The notes: a model not told the origin generated them from the sequence alone. DNA of 64,000 bases from Chitinophagaceae bacterium (GCA_014879565.1 JACSRW010000020.1:1-64000); one strand, 5' to 3'. Positions 1 to 7,991 are shown, counted from the stretch's first letter. Made by a program: numbers and translations.

Positions 1-159
1 TTTATTTGGATCATATGATCAAATAATTTAAATTGCCTTGAAGTTCAATACGTTCTGTTGAAAAAGCCACGTGGTGGGTATTTTTTGAGTATAAGTCAAA
101 AACCAACTGTATATTCTTTAACCCTTAAAATACACCATTTTAAAACCATACCTATGAGC

Positions 160-1029
160 ATGCGCCAGTTAAAGATCACGAAGTCTATAACGAACCGTGA
201 ATCCCAGAGTCTTGAAAAATACCTGCAGGAAATCGGCAAGGTAGAATTAATCAGCCCCGAAGAAGAAGTCAAATTAGCCACCCTGATCAAACAGGGGGAT
301 CAGCGTGCCCTGGAGCGGCTGACCAAGGCCAATCTGCGTTTTGTGGTATCGGTGGCCAAACAGTACCAGAACCAGGGGCTTTCACTTCCCGACCTGATCA
401 ATGAGGGAAACCTGGGTCTGATCAAGGCCGCCCAGCGATTTGATGAAACCCGCGGTTTTAAATTCATTTCCTACGCCGTATGGTGGATCCGCCAGAGTAT
501 CCTGCAGGCCCTGGCCGAACAGGCCCGGATTGTACGCCTTCCGCTGAATAAAGTGGGACTTACGAACCGGATCCAGAAAGCATTTTCCCAGCTGGAACAG
601 CAATATGAGCGGGAACCCTCTGCTGAAGAACTGGCCGAAGTACTGGATATGGACCTGGAAGAGGTTTCATCCACCCTGGGTATCAATGCCCGCCATGTAA
701 GTATGGATTCCCCGCTTTCAGAAGGCGAGGAAAACACCCTGATTGATGTGCTGATAAACCCCAATGCGGAAAAAACGGATGAGGAACTGGATCACCGCCA
801 GTCCCTGAAAACAGAAATAGACCGCTCCCTGAAGACCCTTACCGAAAGACAGAAAGAAGTAATCTGTTATTTCTTTGGGATCGGGGTCGACCACCCCATG
901 AGCCTGGAAGATATCGGCGAGCGCTTCAACCTCACCCGGGAAAGGGTCCGGCAGATCAAGGACAAAGCCATCACCAAACTGAAAACCTCCAATCGTTGCA
1001 AACTTTTAAGAACCTATTTAGGCGCATGA
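160..1029 (+). CDS. rpoD: Primary RNA polymerase sigma factor (sigma-70/RpoD)
   Basis: Housekeeping sigma factor that directs RNA polymerase to promoters. The 289-residue chain holds region 1.2 near the start, region 2 ([13 protein letters not shown], then [15 protein letters not shown], the -10 melting helix), region 3, and region 4 with the HTH ending in [16 protein letters not shown]. It lacks the acidic region 1.1 and the long non-conserved insert, which is usual for Bacteroidota primary sigma factors. An upstream in-frame TTG at 58 exists, but the family's N-terminus ([15 protein letters not shown]) starts at ATG 160; ATG 154 is the alternative. The gene stands alone, followed by a strong hairpin at 1065-1093. 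The TAnnTTTG promoters seen across the window are what this sigma factor is expected to read. Confidence 0.96.
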   Translation: MRQLKITKSITNRESQSLEKYLQEIGKVELISPEEEVKLATLIKQGDQRALERLTKANLRFVVSVAKQYQNQGLSLPDLINEGNLGLIKAAQRFDETRGFKFISYAVWWIRQSILQALAEQARIVRLPLNKVGLTNRIQKAFSQLEQQYEREPSAEELAEVLDMDLEEVSSTLGINARHVSMDSPLSEGEENTLIDVLINPNAEKTDEELDHRQSLKTEIDRSLKTLTERQKEVICYFFGIGVDHPMSLEDIGERFNLTRERVRQIKDKAITKLKTSNRCKLLRTYLGA

Positions 1030-1047
1030 TATAAACAATACACTACG

Positions 1048-1055
1048 TATCTTTG
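1048..1055 (+). promoter_or_regulatory. TAnnTTTG -7 element upstream of ffh
   Basis: TATCTTTG is a perfect match to the Bacteroidota -7 element. Transcription would start near 1060, about 135 nt before the ffh start, and run at once into the hairpin at 1065-1093. It could be the ffh promoter with an attenuating leader, or a chance match inside the rpoD 3' region. Confidence 0.45.
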
Positions 1056-1064
1056 CAATTCTTT

Positions 1065-1093
1065 AAAAAGTGAACATTTTTTGTTCACTTTTT
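1065..1093 (+). terminator. 12-bp perfect hairpin between rpoD and ffh
   Basis: The arms AAAAAGTGAACA (1065-1076) and TGTTCACTTTTT (1082-1093) pair perfectly around a 5-nt T loop, and the 3' arm ends in a T run. It can end the rpoD transcript and, read in reverse, is equally symmetrical. It lies only 9 nt after a TATCTTTG element (1048-1055), so it would also be the first thing transcribed from that promoter if the promoter is real. Confidence 0.7.
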
Positions 1094-1194
1094 CTTTTGT
1101 CATTGGCTCAGACCGCAACAGGTGAAAGCATAAGAAGAAAGGCAGGCGTGCCGAAGCAGGACGAACCATGGATATTTAAAAAGTATTACGTACT

Positions 1195-2520
1195 ATGTTC
1201 AATTCATTACAGGAAAAACTGGAATCCGCCTTTAAGAACCTTAAGGGGCAGGGACGCATCACGGAAATCAATATCGCCAGCACGATCAAGGATATCCGCC
1301 GGGCCCTGGTGGATGCGGACGTGAATTACAAGATTGCCAAAGAGTTTACCGATAAGGTCAAGGATAAGGCCATGGGTGAAAAAGTGCTGAACAGCATTTC
1401 GCCCGGCCAGCTGATGACCAAAATTGTAAAAGATGAACTGGCCCTGCTGATGGGTGGCGAGGAAGCCGGTTTCAATGCAAAAGGGAATCCCGCCGTAATC
1501 CTGATCGCGGGTTTGCAGGGTTCCGGTAAAACTACTTTTAGTGGGAAACTGGCCCATTTCCTGAAAACCAAAAAAGGGCTCTCCCCCCTCCTGGTGGCCG
1601 CGGATATTTATCGTCCGGCCGCGATGGAACAGTTACGGGTGTTGGGTGAACAGATCGGGGTGGATGTGCATATTGAAACAGATAGCCGCGACGCGGTCGC
1701 GATTGCCCAAAATGCCGTGAAGGAAGCCCGGAGCCGGAATAAAAACGTAGTCATCATAGATACCGCCGGCCGCCTGGCCGTTGATGAACAGATGATGACC
1801 GAAGTCGCCAATATCCGGCAGGCGGTAAGCCCCCAGGAAATTCTTTTTGTGGTAGACAGTATGACCGGCCAGGATGCAGTCAATACTGCCAAAGCCTTTA
1901 ATGACCGGCTGGATTTTACCGGAGTGGTACTGACCAAACTGGATGGTGATACCAGGGGCGGGGCCGCGATTTCCATCAAGTATACCGTTAATAAACCCAT
2001 CAAGTTTATCAGCAGCGGGGAAAAAATGGATACCCTGGATGTGTTTTATCCGGACAGGATGGCACAGCGGATTCTCGGAATGGGAGATATTACTTCCCTG
2101 GTGGAAAAAGCCCAGGCCCAGTTTGATGAAGCGGAAGCCAAAAAACTGGAAGCCAAACTCCGGAAAAACAAATTTGATTTTGCCGATTTCAAAATGCAGC
2201 TGGAGCAGATCAAAAAAATGGGCAATATGAAGGATCTGCTGGGTATGGTTCCGGGGCTGGGCAGTAAGATTAAAGACCTGGATATTAACGATGATGCCTT
2301 TAAAGGCATTGAAGCCATGATCAATTCCATGACCCCCGCCGAAAGAGCCGATCCGGACCTGATTGACGGCAGCCGGAAAAAGCGGATTGCCAAAGGAGCC
2401 GGTAAGGATATTCAGGACGTCAACAATTTCATGAAACAATTCGACCAGATGCGGCAGATGATGAAGAATATGAATAAGATGGGTGCGTTTGGGAAGATGA
2501 TGCCCGGAATGAGGAAATAG
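1195..2520 (+). CDS. ffh: Signal recognition particle GTPase Ffh
   Basis: SRP54 homologue: binds signal sequences of nascent membrane proteins and the 4.5S RNA, and delivers ribosomes to FtsY. The 441 residues hold the N domain (1-95), the G domain with P-loop AGLQGSGKTTFSGKLA, DTAGRLAVDEQMM (G3) and TKLDGDTRGG (G4), then the methionine-rich M domain that ends in a run of Met-Asn-Lys (QMMKNMNKMGAFGKMMPGM). Length and domain order are those of the family. ATG 1195 gives the canonical MFNSLQEKLE start. It stands alone after rpoD; the 3' side carries a heptamer array. Confidence 0.97.
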   Translation: MFNSLQEKLESAFKNLKGQGRITEINIASTIKDIRRALVDADVNYKIAKEFTDKVKDKAMGEKVLNSISPGQLMTKIVKDELALLMGGEEAGFNAKGNPAVILIAGLQGSGKTTFSGKLAHFLKTKKGLSPLLVAADIYRPAAMEQLRVLGEQIGVDVHIETDSRDAVAIAQNAVKEARSRNKNVVIIDTAGRLAVDEQMMTEVANIRQAVSPQEILFVVDSMTGQDAVNTAKAFNDRLDFTGVVLTKLDGDTRGGAAISIKYTVNKPIKFISSGEKMDTLDVFYPDRMAQRILGMGDITSLVEKAQAQFDEAEAKKLEAKLRKNKFDFADFKMQLEQIKKMGNMKDLLGMVPGLGSKIKDLDINDDAFKGIEAMINSMTPAERADPDLIDGSRKKRIAKGAGKDIQDVNNFMKQFDQMRQMMKNMNKMGAFGKMMPGMRK

Positions 2521-2530
2521 TCGGGAAGGA

Positions 2531-2565
2531 GGAGACTACGGACTCTGGACTTCTGGCTCCAGTCT
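2531..2565 (+). repeat. Heptamer array (xxGGACT x5), left flank of rpsP
   Basis: Five consecutive 7-bp units read GGAGACT, ACGGACT, CTGGACT, TCTGGCT, CCAGTCT. An inverted counterpart (ACTCCAG units) lies at 3178-3212 on the far side of rpsP, so the two arrays could pair. Confidence 0.6.
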
Positions 2566-2577
2566 CGTATTTCGGGG

Positions 2578-2607
2578 TTGCAAATTCCTCCTCTTTTCCT
2601 ATATTTG
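2578..2607 (+). promoter_or_regulatory. Promoter of rpsP (TTG-19-TATATTTG)
   Basis: TTG at 2578-2580 is followed after 19 nt by TATATTTG (2600-2607), matching the Bacteroidota -33/-7 arrangement. The predicted start near 2612 leaves about 53 nt of leader before the S16 start codon. Confidence 0.65.
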
Positions 2608-2664
2608 CAGCCCGGTATCTACCGGACCTAACAATTATTGTTTAACGCTGTTAAATGTCTATTT

Positions 2665-3117
2665 ATGTCAGCAAAAATCCGTCTTCAGAGACACGGGTCT
2701 AAAAAAAGACCTTTTTATTTCATTGTTGTTGCCGATTCCCGGGCTCCCCGTGATGGCAAATTCATCCAGAAATTAGGCACTTACAATCCCCTGACCGTTC
2801 CGGCCACTATTCAGCTGGACCGCCAGAAGGCTTTGGAGTGGCTGAACAAAGGGGCTACCCCCACTGATACTGTTCGCCGTATCCTGAGCTTTAAAGGAGT
2901 GTTGTACCTGAAACACCTGCTCCGTGGTGTAGGCCTGGGGCTGTTTGATGATGCAACAGCTATGGAGAAATTCACCAAGTGGAGTGCCGAGCATGAAGCA
3001 CAGGTGAAAAGACGCCAGGAAGAAGCCCAGCGCCAGAAAAGAGCCCGCCGGATGCAGGGTGGTGGTCGCAGACCCCAGCAACCCAAAGCCGAAGGCAATG
3101 GCGGTGGTGAAGGATAA
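2665..3117 (+). CDS. rpsP: 30S ribosomal protein S16
   Basis: Small-subunit ribosomal protein. The N-terminal 80 residues are the S16 fold ([20 protein letters not shown], then [21 protein letters not shown]). The chain continues for about 70 more residues, with a Lys/Arg-rich helix ([18 protein letters not shown]) and a Gly/Pro tail, as in other Bacteroidota S16 proteins and unlike the short E. coli form. A TTG at 2638 would add nine residues, but ATG 2665 matches the family start. It is followed by its own terminator, then rimM on a separate promoter, so the classic rpsP-rimM-trmD-rplS operon is split here: trmD lies at 28.9 kb. Confidence 0.96.
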   Translation: MSAKIRLQRHGSKKRPFYFIVVADSRAPRDGKFIQKLGTYNPLTVPATIQLDRQKALEWLNKGATPTDTVRRILSFKGVLYLKHLLRGVGLGLFDDATAMEKFTKWSAEHEAQVKRRQEEAQRQKRARRMQGGGRRPQQPKAEGNGGGEG

Positions 3118-3144
3118 TAAAATGTCCGCATCCTGAAAGTTCGT

Positions 3145-3172
3145 AATCCCGGCTCCGGCCGGGATTTTTTTT
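3145..3172 (+). terminator. Rho-independent terminator after rpsP
   Basis: The arms AATCCCGGC and GCCGGGATT form a 9-bp GC-rich stem closed by a UCCG (UNCG-type) tetraloop and followed by a T run. It separates rpsP from rimM. Confidence 0.85.
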
Positions 3173-3177
3173 ACCCG

Positions 3178-3212
3178 ACTCCCATCTCCAGACTCCAGAC
3201 TCCGGTCTCCCT
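3178..3212 (+). repeat. Heptamer array (ACTCCAG x5), right flank of rpsP
   Basis: The units are ACTCCCA, TCTCCAG, ACTCCAG, ACTCCGG, TCTCCCT. They are near the reverse complement of the array at 2531-2565. The array ends a few bases before the rimM -7 element. Confidence 0.65.
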
Positions 3213-3214
3213 AC

Positions 3215-3222
3215 TATCTTTG
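3215..3222 (+). promoter_or_regulatory. rimM promoter, leaderless type
   Basis: TATCTTTG followed by four bases (CTCC) and then the rimM ATG. If transcription starts five bases after the G, the transcript begins at the A of AUG. trmD has the same arrangement (TATCTTTG-TTCC-ATG). Confidence 0.7.
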
Positions 3223-3226
3223 CTCC

Positions 3227-3745
3227 ATGTCTTCCTATTACAAGATCGGCAAGTTTGTTTCCGCCCACGGGGTGAACGGAGAACTCATCCTATTGCATGA
3301 ACTGGGAAAAAAAACGTCCCTTAAAGGACTCGGGGCGGTATTTACGGAAGACCTGAAAAACAGTTTTCTTCCCTGGTTTATCGAAAGCACCCGGATAAAG
3401 TCAGAAACGGAAATCTGCCTCAAACTGGAAACCATCAATACCCGGGAAGCGGCGCAGAAACTGGTGCGCAAACAAGTCTGGTTACCGGATGAGGAATTTA
3501 AAAAATATGCCGCGAAAAATGCACCTGCCAGCCTGCTGGGTTATTCGGTGATTGACAAAGGGGAAAGACTGGGCGAAATCCTCGAACTGATTGAGCAACC
3601 CCATCAGCTGTTGTGCCGGCTGGAAATAAAAGGCCGTGAAGTACTGATTCCGCTCCATGAAAGCACCCTTGAAAAACTGGATCACCGGAAAAAAGAAATA
3701 CGGGTTAATCTGCCGGAAGGTTTGCTGGATATTTATCTGTCCTGA
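3227..3745 (+). CDS. rimM: 16S rRNA processing protein RimM
   Basis: Assists maturation of the 30S head domain and binds S19. The 172 residues show the N-terminal RimM barrel (YYKIGKFVSAHGVNGELIL) and a C-terminal PRC-barrel (LGYSVIDKGERLGEILELIE, ending in PEGLLDIYLS). Length is normal. The ATG sits 4 nt after the -7 element, so the message is probably leaderless. dinB follows 36 nt downstream with its own weak promoter. Confidence 0.93.
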   Translation: MSSYYKIGKFVSAHGVNGELILLHELGKKTSLKGLGAVFTEDLKNSFLPWFIESTRIKSETEICLKLETINTREAAQKLVRKQVWLPDEEFKKYAAKNAPASLLGYSVIDKGERLGEILELIEQPHQLLCRLEIKGREVLIPLHESTLEKLDHRKKEIRVNLPEGLLDIYLS

Positions 3746-3781
3746 TAAGACCGGCTGGTTGAATAGGTATCTTTAAAATCA

Positions 3782-4942
3782 ATGGAATCCCCGCTGCGCT
3801 ATATTGCCCACCTGGATCTCGACTCCTTTTTTGTGTCAGTTGAGATCCTGAACAACCCTTCGCTCAGGGGCAAACCGGTACTGGTGGGTGGTTATGAACG
3901 GGGGGTGGTGGCGGCCTGCAGTTATGAAGCCAGGAAATTTGGCATTCATTCCGCTATGCCGATGAAAAAAGCAATGCAGCTCTGCCCGCAGGCCATTATC
4001 ACCAGTTCCAGCCGCGACCAGTACAGCAAATACTCCCGCTGGGTAACGGATATCATCGCCTCCCGTGTTCCGCTGTTTGAAAAAGCCAGTATTGATGAGT
4101 TCTATATAGACCTCACCGGTATGGACAAATTTTTCGGCGTGAGTAAGTATGCCCGTGAACTCCGACAGTTTATCATCCGGGAAACCGGACTGCCCATTTC
4201 AGGCGGTTTGTCATCCGCCCGCTTTATCAGCAAAATGGCCACCAACGAAGCCAAGCCTAATGGATTCCTGGAAATACCACAGGGAAAAGAAACCGAATTT
4301 CTCTGGCCCCTGGGAGTTGAAAAAATAAATGGGGTGGGTAAACAAACAGAACAACAGCTGAAAAATTTTGGCATTTATACAATTGAAGACCTGGCCAGAA
4401 CACCCGTGGAAGTGCTGGAACGTATTGCCGGAAAAATGGGTGAAAGTCTCTGGCATAAAGCCCATGGTCAAGGCAGTGCAGATATCAGTACCGACTGGGA
4501 GCAAAAAAGTATGAGTCATGAGAATACATTTGACAGTGACCGGGCGGACGAGGATTTCCTGCACCGGGAACTGGTAAGGCTGACCGAAAAAACCGCTTAC
4601 GGACTGCGGGAAGATGAAAAGATGACCGGCTGTGTAACCGTAAAAATCCGTTATGCCGATTTTGAAACCAGCACCTGCCAGGAAACGATAGATTATACGG
4701 CACTGGATGATGATCTTATTGCCAAAGTAAAAAGCCTGTTTGCCAAAAACTGGCAAAGGGGCAGACCGGTCCGTTTACTGGGCGTACGGTTCAGTCACCT
4801 GATCCCGATCACCATGCAAATGAGTTTGTTTGACAATAAAGTGGAAAAGCTGAATCTCTACAAGGCAGTGGATGAAATCCGGGACCGGTTTGGCGCCAAA
4901 CTGGTAACAAAGGCCGTAGTCACGAAAAAGGAAAAGAAATAA
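3782..4942 (+). CDS. dinB: DNA polymerase IV (Y family)
   Basis: Error-prone translesion polymerase. The 386 residues start with the catalytic YIAHLDLDSFFVSVE (first metal-binding Asp) and include YEARKFGIHSAMPMKKA, and the second acidic pair in KASIDEFYIDLTGMDKFFG. They continue through the helix-hairpin-helix thumb (GVGKQTEQQLKNFGIYTIEDLA) and the little-finger domain. The C-terminal motif MQMSLFDNKVEKL fits a beta-clamp binding peptide (QxxLF). TATCTTTA at 3768-3775 lies 6 nt before the ATG, suggesting a very short or absent leader. It converges with the gene at 4954. Confidence 0.95.
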   Translation: MESPLRYIAHLDLDSFFVSVEILNNPSLRGKPVLVGGYERGVVAACSYEARKFGIHSAMPMKKAMQLCPQAIITSSSRDQYSKYSRWVTDIIASRVPLFEKASIDEFYIDLTGMDKFFGVSKYARELRQFIIRETGLPISGGLSSARFISKMATNEAKPNGFLEIPQGKETEFLWPLGVEKINGVGKQTEQQLKNFGIYTIEDLARTPVEVLERIAGKMGESLWHKAHGQGSADISTDWEQKSMSHENTFDSDRADEDFLHRELVRLTEKTAYGLREDEKMTGCVTVKIRYADFETSTCQETIDYTALDDDLIAKVKSLFAKNWQRGRPVRLLGVRFSHLIPITMQMSLFDNKVEKLNLYKAVDEIRDRFGAKLVTKAVVTKKEKK

Positions 4943-4953
4943 AACCCGCCGGT

Positions 4954-5334
4954 TCAGGAAGCCGTTTTCTTTTCCGCTTTTGCCGCCGCCCCCATAAACA
5001 GAATAAAAAACAGGACCACCGCGCCGATCAGGATCAGAAATTCTTTCAGCATACCCAGCCAGATAGCCACCCCGAAACAAAGCAGGATTAATACAATACT
5101 CAGGATCAGCATACCGGTATTCATGCCTTCCTTTTTCCCTTTTTTCTGTTTGCGCCGGATACCGAGCCTGGCTTTCACCATTTCTACGGCCATTTTCCAT
5201 TTCAGTTTCCGGATTTGTTTTCGGGTCAGGGTGCCGGCCGCCATAGCCGCCAGGGCAGCAGCCAGCCAGGCCGGAAGATCCGGGCTCCCCGGCACAACAG
5301 GAAAGGAAACAGCACTCAGCAGGGTAAAAAACAT
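4954..5334 (-). CDS. Small two-helix membrane protein of unknown function
   Basis: A 126-residue protein I do not recognise. It has an Ala/Pro-rich N-terminal hydrophobic stretch (about residues 1-33), a basic middle (RKQIRKLKWK; KQKKGKKEG), then two strong transmembrane segments (about 72-92 and 95-115) and a Lys-rich tail. The basic loop between hydrophobic parts suggests a cytoplasmic face. It converges with dinB. The overlapping plus-strand frame at 5123 looks like a shadow. Confidence 0.6.
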   Translation of the reverse strand: MFFTLLSAVSFPVVPGSPDLPAWLAAALAAMAAGTLTRKQIRKLKWKMAVEMVKARLGIRRKQKKGKKEGMNTGMLILSIVLILLCFGVAIWLGMLKEFLILIGAVVLFFILFMGAAAKAEKKTAS

Positions 5335-5513
5335 ACAGCAGGTTTATGGTTTTGATGACTGAAAAATCCGGAACAAAATATAAAATGAAACGGAAAGGAC
5401 TATCCGTGCCAATGGGTATTTGTCATCTGCCTGAAACCGGAAACCCTTTATCTTCGTAACCGGCTTGTTAACCCGTTAATAAGCACACCTATCATCTTTT
5501 AAAAACGAATGTC

Positions 5514-6878
5514 ATGTCACAACAATGGAAAGAATACCAGGAAAAACACCAGCAACGCTTCCTGGATGAAATGATTGATCTGCTCCGCATTCCCTCCATC
5601 AGCGCAAAAGCAGAACACAAAGAGGATATGCTGAAATGTGCCGAAGCCGTTAAAAAAAGCCTGCTGTCGGCCGGCTGTGATAAAGCAGAAGTAATGGCTA
5701 CCGCAGGGCACCCGGTAGTGTATGGTGAAAAAATAACTGATCCCTCCAAACCGACTGTGCTGGTATACGGCCACTATGATGTACAGCCCGTGGATCCCAT
5801 TGAACTCTGGCACAGCGGACCCTTTGAACCGGTGATCAAAGACGGGAAAGTGTTTGCCCGTGGTTCAGCCGACGATAAAGGGCAGTTCTATATGCATGTA
5901 AAAGCCCTTGAGATCATGAACCAGACCGGCACCCTGAGCACCAATATCAAATTCCTGATTGAGGGTGAAGAAGAAGTGGGTTCTCCCAACCTGGGTCCCT
6001 TTGTGGCCGCGCACAAAGATCTCCTGAAGTGTGATGTGATCCTGATCAGCGACAGCGCCCTGCTGAGTATGGAGAATCCTTCCCTGGATGTGGGTATGCG
6101 CGGGCTGAGTTATATAGAAGTGGAAGTTACCGGCGCCAACCGCGACCTGCACAGCGGTACCTACGGGGGTGCGGTAGCCAATCCGATCACGATCCTGGCC
6201 AAGATGATCGCCAGCTGTCATGATGAAAACAACCACATCACCATCCCCGGTTTTTATGATGATGTACTGGTGGCAACCCCTGAAGAAAGAGCCCTGCTGA
6301 ATAAAGCCCCGTACGATGAACAGGAATACAAAGACGAACTGGGTGTAAAAGAACTCTGGGGAGAAAAAGGCTTTACCACGTATGAACGTACCGGTATCCG
6401 TCCCACACTGGAACTGAACGGTATCTGGGGGGGCTATACCGGCGAAGGGGCTAAAACCGTACTGCCTTCAAAAGCCTTTGCCAAAATTTCAGCCAGGCTG
6501 GTGCCCAACCAGACCACGCAAAAGATTACCGATATTCTCATCAGCTATTTCAAGTCCATTGCACCGCCTTCTGTTACCGTTAAGGCCGAACTGCACCATG
6601 GTGGCGAGCCTTATCTCACCCCCATTGACAGCAAAGGGTACCAGGCTGCGTCCAAGGCCGTGGAAACCACCTTCGGTAAAGCACCCATACCGGTGCGCGG
6701 CGGCGGCAGTATACCCATCTGCACCATCCTGGAAAGAGAACTGGGGGTGAAGATTGTGTTTATGGGCATGGGGCTGGACAATGACAACCTGCACAGCCCG
6801 AATGAGAAGTACAATATTGAGAATTATTATAAAGGGATAGAAACTATCCCGTACTTCCATAAGTATTTTGCTGAATAG
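5514..6878 (+). CDS. M20 family dipeptidase (CNDP-like)
   Basis: Zinc aminoacyl dipeptidase/carboxypeptidase, probably cytosolic. The 454 residues show the metal ligands in order: His in VLVYGHYDVQP, bridging Asp in ARGSADDKGQ, the catalytic Glu-Glu in IEGEEEVGSPN, an Asp in ISDSALLSM, and a His near the C-terminus (DNDNLHSPNEKY). The dimerisation lid contains NRDLHSGTYGG. Length fits the M20 dipeptidase group with no signal peptide. A TATCTTCG element at 5449-5456 is the likely promoter. A clear terminator follows at 6903. The substrate cannot be read from sequence. Confidence 0.9.
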   Translation: MSQQWKEYQEKHQQRFLDEMIDLLRIPSISAKAEHKEDMLKCAEAVKKSLLSAGCDKAEVMATAGHPVVYGEKITDPSKPTVLVYGHYDVQPVDPIELWHSGPFEPVIKDGKVFARGSADDKGQFYMHVKALEIMNQTGTLSTNIKFLIEGEEEVGSPNLGPFVAAHKDLLKCDVILISDSALLSMENPSLDVGMRGLSYIEVEVTGANRDLHSGTYGGAVANPITILAKMIASCHDENNHITIPGFYDDVLVATPEERALLNKAPYDEQEYKDELGVKELWGEKGFTTYERTGIRPTLELNGIWGGYTGEGAKTVLPSKAFAKISARLVPNQTTQKITDILISYFKSIAPPSVTVKAELHHGGEPYLTPIDSKGYQAASKAVETTFGKAPIPVRGGGSIPICTILERELGVKIVFMGMGLDNDNLHSPNEKYNIENYYKGIETIPYFHKYFAE

Positions 6879-6902
6879 GTGAGTGGCAAAAAGAGAAGGA
6901 GT

Positions 6903-6936
6903 AAAACGCGCAGTGATTTTTTCTGCGCGTTTTTTA
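6903..6936 (+). terminator. Rho-independent terminator after the M20 dipeptidase gene
   Basis: The arms AAAACGCGCAG (6903-6913) and CTGCGCGTTTT (6923-6933) form an 11-bp stem with a 9-nt loop and a following T run. Confidence 0.88.
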
Positions 6937-7012
6937 TTTTTGATGAATATTCATGGGTTACCCCAAACCTGAACATATTTAATCAAGTAAGATTTTTTAA
7001 CCCTTTTGAATT

Positions 7013-7396
7013 TTGACTTTAAAAGAAAAACTCCGCCTCGACAAATACCTCTGGTCTATCCGGCTGTTTAAAACAAGGACCGCGGCCGCGGCGGCTTGCG
7101 ACACCGGAAAAGTGAAATATGAGGGGGCGGCGGCCAAAGCAGCCAAAAATGTAAGTGTGGGGGATGAATATGAAGTTAAAACAGAAGCCAAACGCTGGCG
7201 GATCAAAGTCACCGGATTATTGCACAACCGGGTAGCTTACAGTGAAGCCATAAAGTTTTACCTGGACATCACCCCGGAAGAAGAAATTCAGCGCATCCAG
7301 TACCAGGCTGCCACTTTTCATACCGGGAAAAGAAGGAGTAAAATCGGCCGGCCAACTAAAAAAGAAAGAAGAGACCTGGATGAATTCCTGGACTAA
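7013..7396 (+). CDS. S4-domain RNA-binding protein (Hsp15-like)
   Basis: 127 residues with an N-terminal S4 RNA-binding domain (KLRLDKYLWSIRLFKTRTAA through VKYEGAAAKAAKNVSVGDEY) and a basic C-terminal tail (GKRRSKIGRPTKKERRDLDE), as in heat-shock protein 15/HslR, which binds stalled 50S-nascent chain complexes. The start must be the TTG at 7013: an in-frame TGA lies at 7007 and there is no Met codon in the S4 domain. It converges with the Rrf2 gene, with only 7 nt between the stops. Confidence 0.82.
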   Translation: MTLKEKLRLDKYLWSIRLFKTRTAAAAACDTGKVKYEGAAAKAAKNVSVGDEYEVKTEAKRWRIKVTGLLHNRVAYSEAIKFYLDITPEEEIQRIQYQAATFHTGKRRSKIGRPTKKERRDLDEFLD

Positions 7397-7403
7397 AGTC
7401 CTA

Positions 7404-7847
7404 TCAGGCAATGGTAGAGATACTCTTTATAAAATCCGGATTTTTTTCATCCAGCAGGTCTCCAAGTGTTTTAGAGGAAAACTCGGCCAGCATGCCATCA
7501 CGTATTTTCAGCATATTCAGGTGAAGCGGGCAGGGATTCTCATTGTTGCATTTTCTCAGACTGAGTACACAGGTATTAAACTGTGCCATGCCGTCAGTCA
7601 GTTTTACCAGAGATATTAACTTTGTTTTTAATGTTGATTCGTGCAGCGAAAACCCGCCGTATGGGCCTTTCGTGGAGTTCAAAACGCCCTCCTTAACCAT
7701 ATTCTTCATGATTTTCGCCAGAAAATGACGGGGAACCTTCAGTTTATCAGCCATTTCGTCAAGCTGCACCTTTCTTCCCTCCTTGTGTATCAGGGCCACA
7801 TATAAAACCCCGCGAAGGGCATAACCAAAGGATTTTGATAAAAACAT
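7404..7847 (-). CDS. Rrf2-family transcriptional regulator with cysteine triad
   Basis: 147-residue winged-helix repressor of the IscR/NsrR/RirA type. The N-terminal HTH contains LDEMADKLKVPRHFLAKIMK. The wing carries STKGPYGGFSL, and three cysteines follow in the pattern C-X6-C-X5-C (CVLSLRKCNNENPC), able to hold an Fe-S cluster. It diverges from the nos operon across a shared 197-bp control region, so an NO-, O2- or iron-responsive role in nos control is likely; which ligand cannot be told. A perfect TAGCTTTG promoter (7871-7878) sits 29.5 nt from the centre of the FNR-like box at 7901, so it may itself be activated from that box. Confidence 0.88.
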   Translation of the reverse strand: MFLSKSFGYALRGVLYVALIHKEGRKVQLDEMADKLKVPRHFLAKIMKNMVKEGVLNSTKGPYGGFSLHESTLKTKLISLVKLTDGMAQFNTCVLSLRKCNNENPCPLHLNMLKIRDGMLAEFSSKTLGDLLDEKNPDFIKSISTIA

Positions 7848-7870
7848 GACAGGACTTTACAGGTTTGTCG

Positions 7871-7878
7871 CAAAGCTA
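7871..7878 (-). promoter_or_regulatory. Rrf2 gene promoter (TAGCTTTG)
   Basis: Perfect TAnnTTTG on the minus strand. No TTG -33 element is seen; instead the FNR-like box occupies the upstream position, with its centre 29.5 nt from the T. That equals -41.5 if transcription starts 5 nt after the G. Confidence 0.65.
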
Positions 7879-7900
7879 TCCGCCCTTTAACGGGTGAGGG

Positions 7901-7914
7901 GTGATTAATATCAC
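7901..7914. promoter_or_regulatory. FNR/CRP-type box shared by Rrf2 and nos
   Basis: GTGATTAATATCAC, within GGTGAT-TAAT-ATCACC, is an inverted repeat with the TGA/TCA half-sites of the Crp/Fnr family. It lies 29.5 nt from the Rrf2 -7 element on one side and 51.5 nt from the nos -7 element on the other. Confidence 0.7.
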
Positions 7915-7958
7915 CGGCCTGAATGATGAATGTCAGACAGGCCCGGAAAAGCCGAAGA

Positions 7959-7966
7959 TACATTTG
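7959..7966 (+). promoter_or_regulatory. nos operon promoter (TACATTTG)
   Basis: Perfect TAnnTTTG with no TTG at -33, 51.5 nt from the box centre. The predicted start is near 7971. A second possible element, TATCTTTT (7986-7993), lies further down. Confidence 0.55.
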
Positions 7967-7975
7967 CCTCATTAA

Positions 7976-7991
7976 AAGACATCTATATCTT
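7976..7991. promoter_or_regulatory. Possible Rrf2 operator
   Basis: AAGACATCTATATCTT is a 16-bp imperfect palindrome (6 of 8 positions symmetrical) with AAGA/TCTT ends, resembling NsrR-type sites. It lies just after the predicted nos start, where a bound repressor would block initiation. Confidence 0.4.

Noticed and set aside
9-20. Perfect 12-bp palindrome GATCATATGATC before rpoD
   Set aside because: Short, at the window edge, and without the TGAnnnnnnTCA layout of the other boxes; could be chance in A+T-rich DNA.
58-159. Longer RpoD from TTG 58
   Set aside because: The extra 34 residues do not look like sigma region 1.1 and the family start is at ATG 160.
1633-2439. 268-codon minus-strand ORF inside ffh
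   Set aside because: Antisense shadow of a strongly conserved gene with low-complexity translation.
5123-5362. Plus-strand ORF opposite the small membrane protein
   Set aside because: Antisense shadow; the minus-strand frame has the clearer membrane-protein composition.
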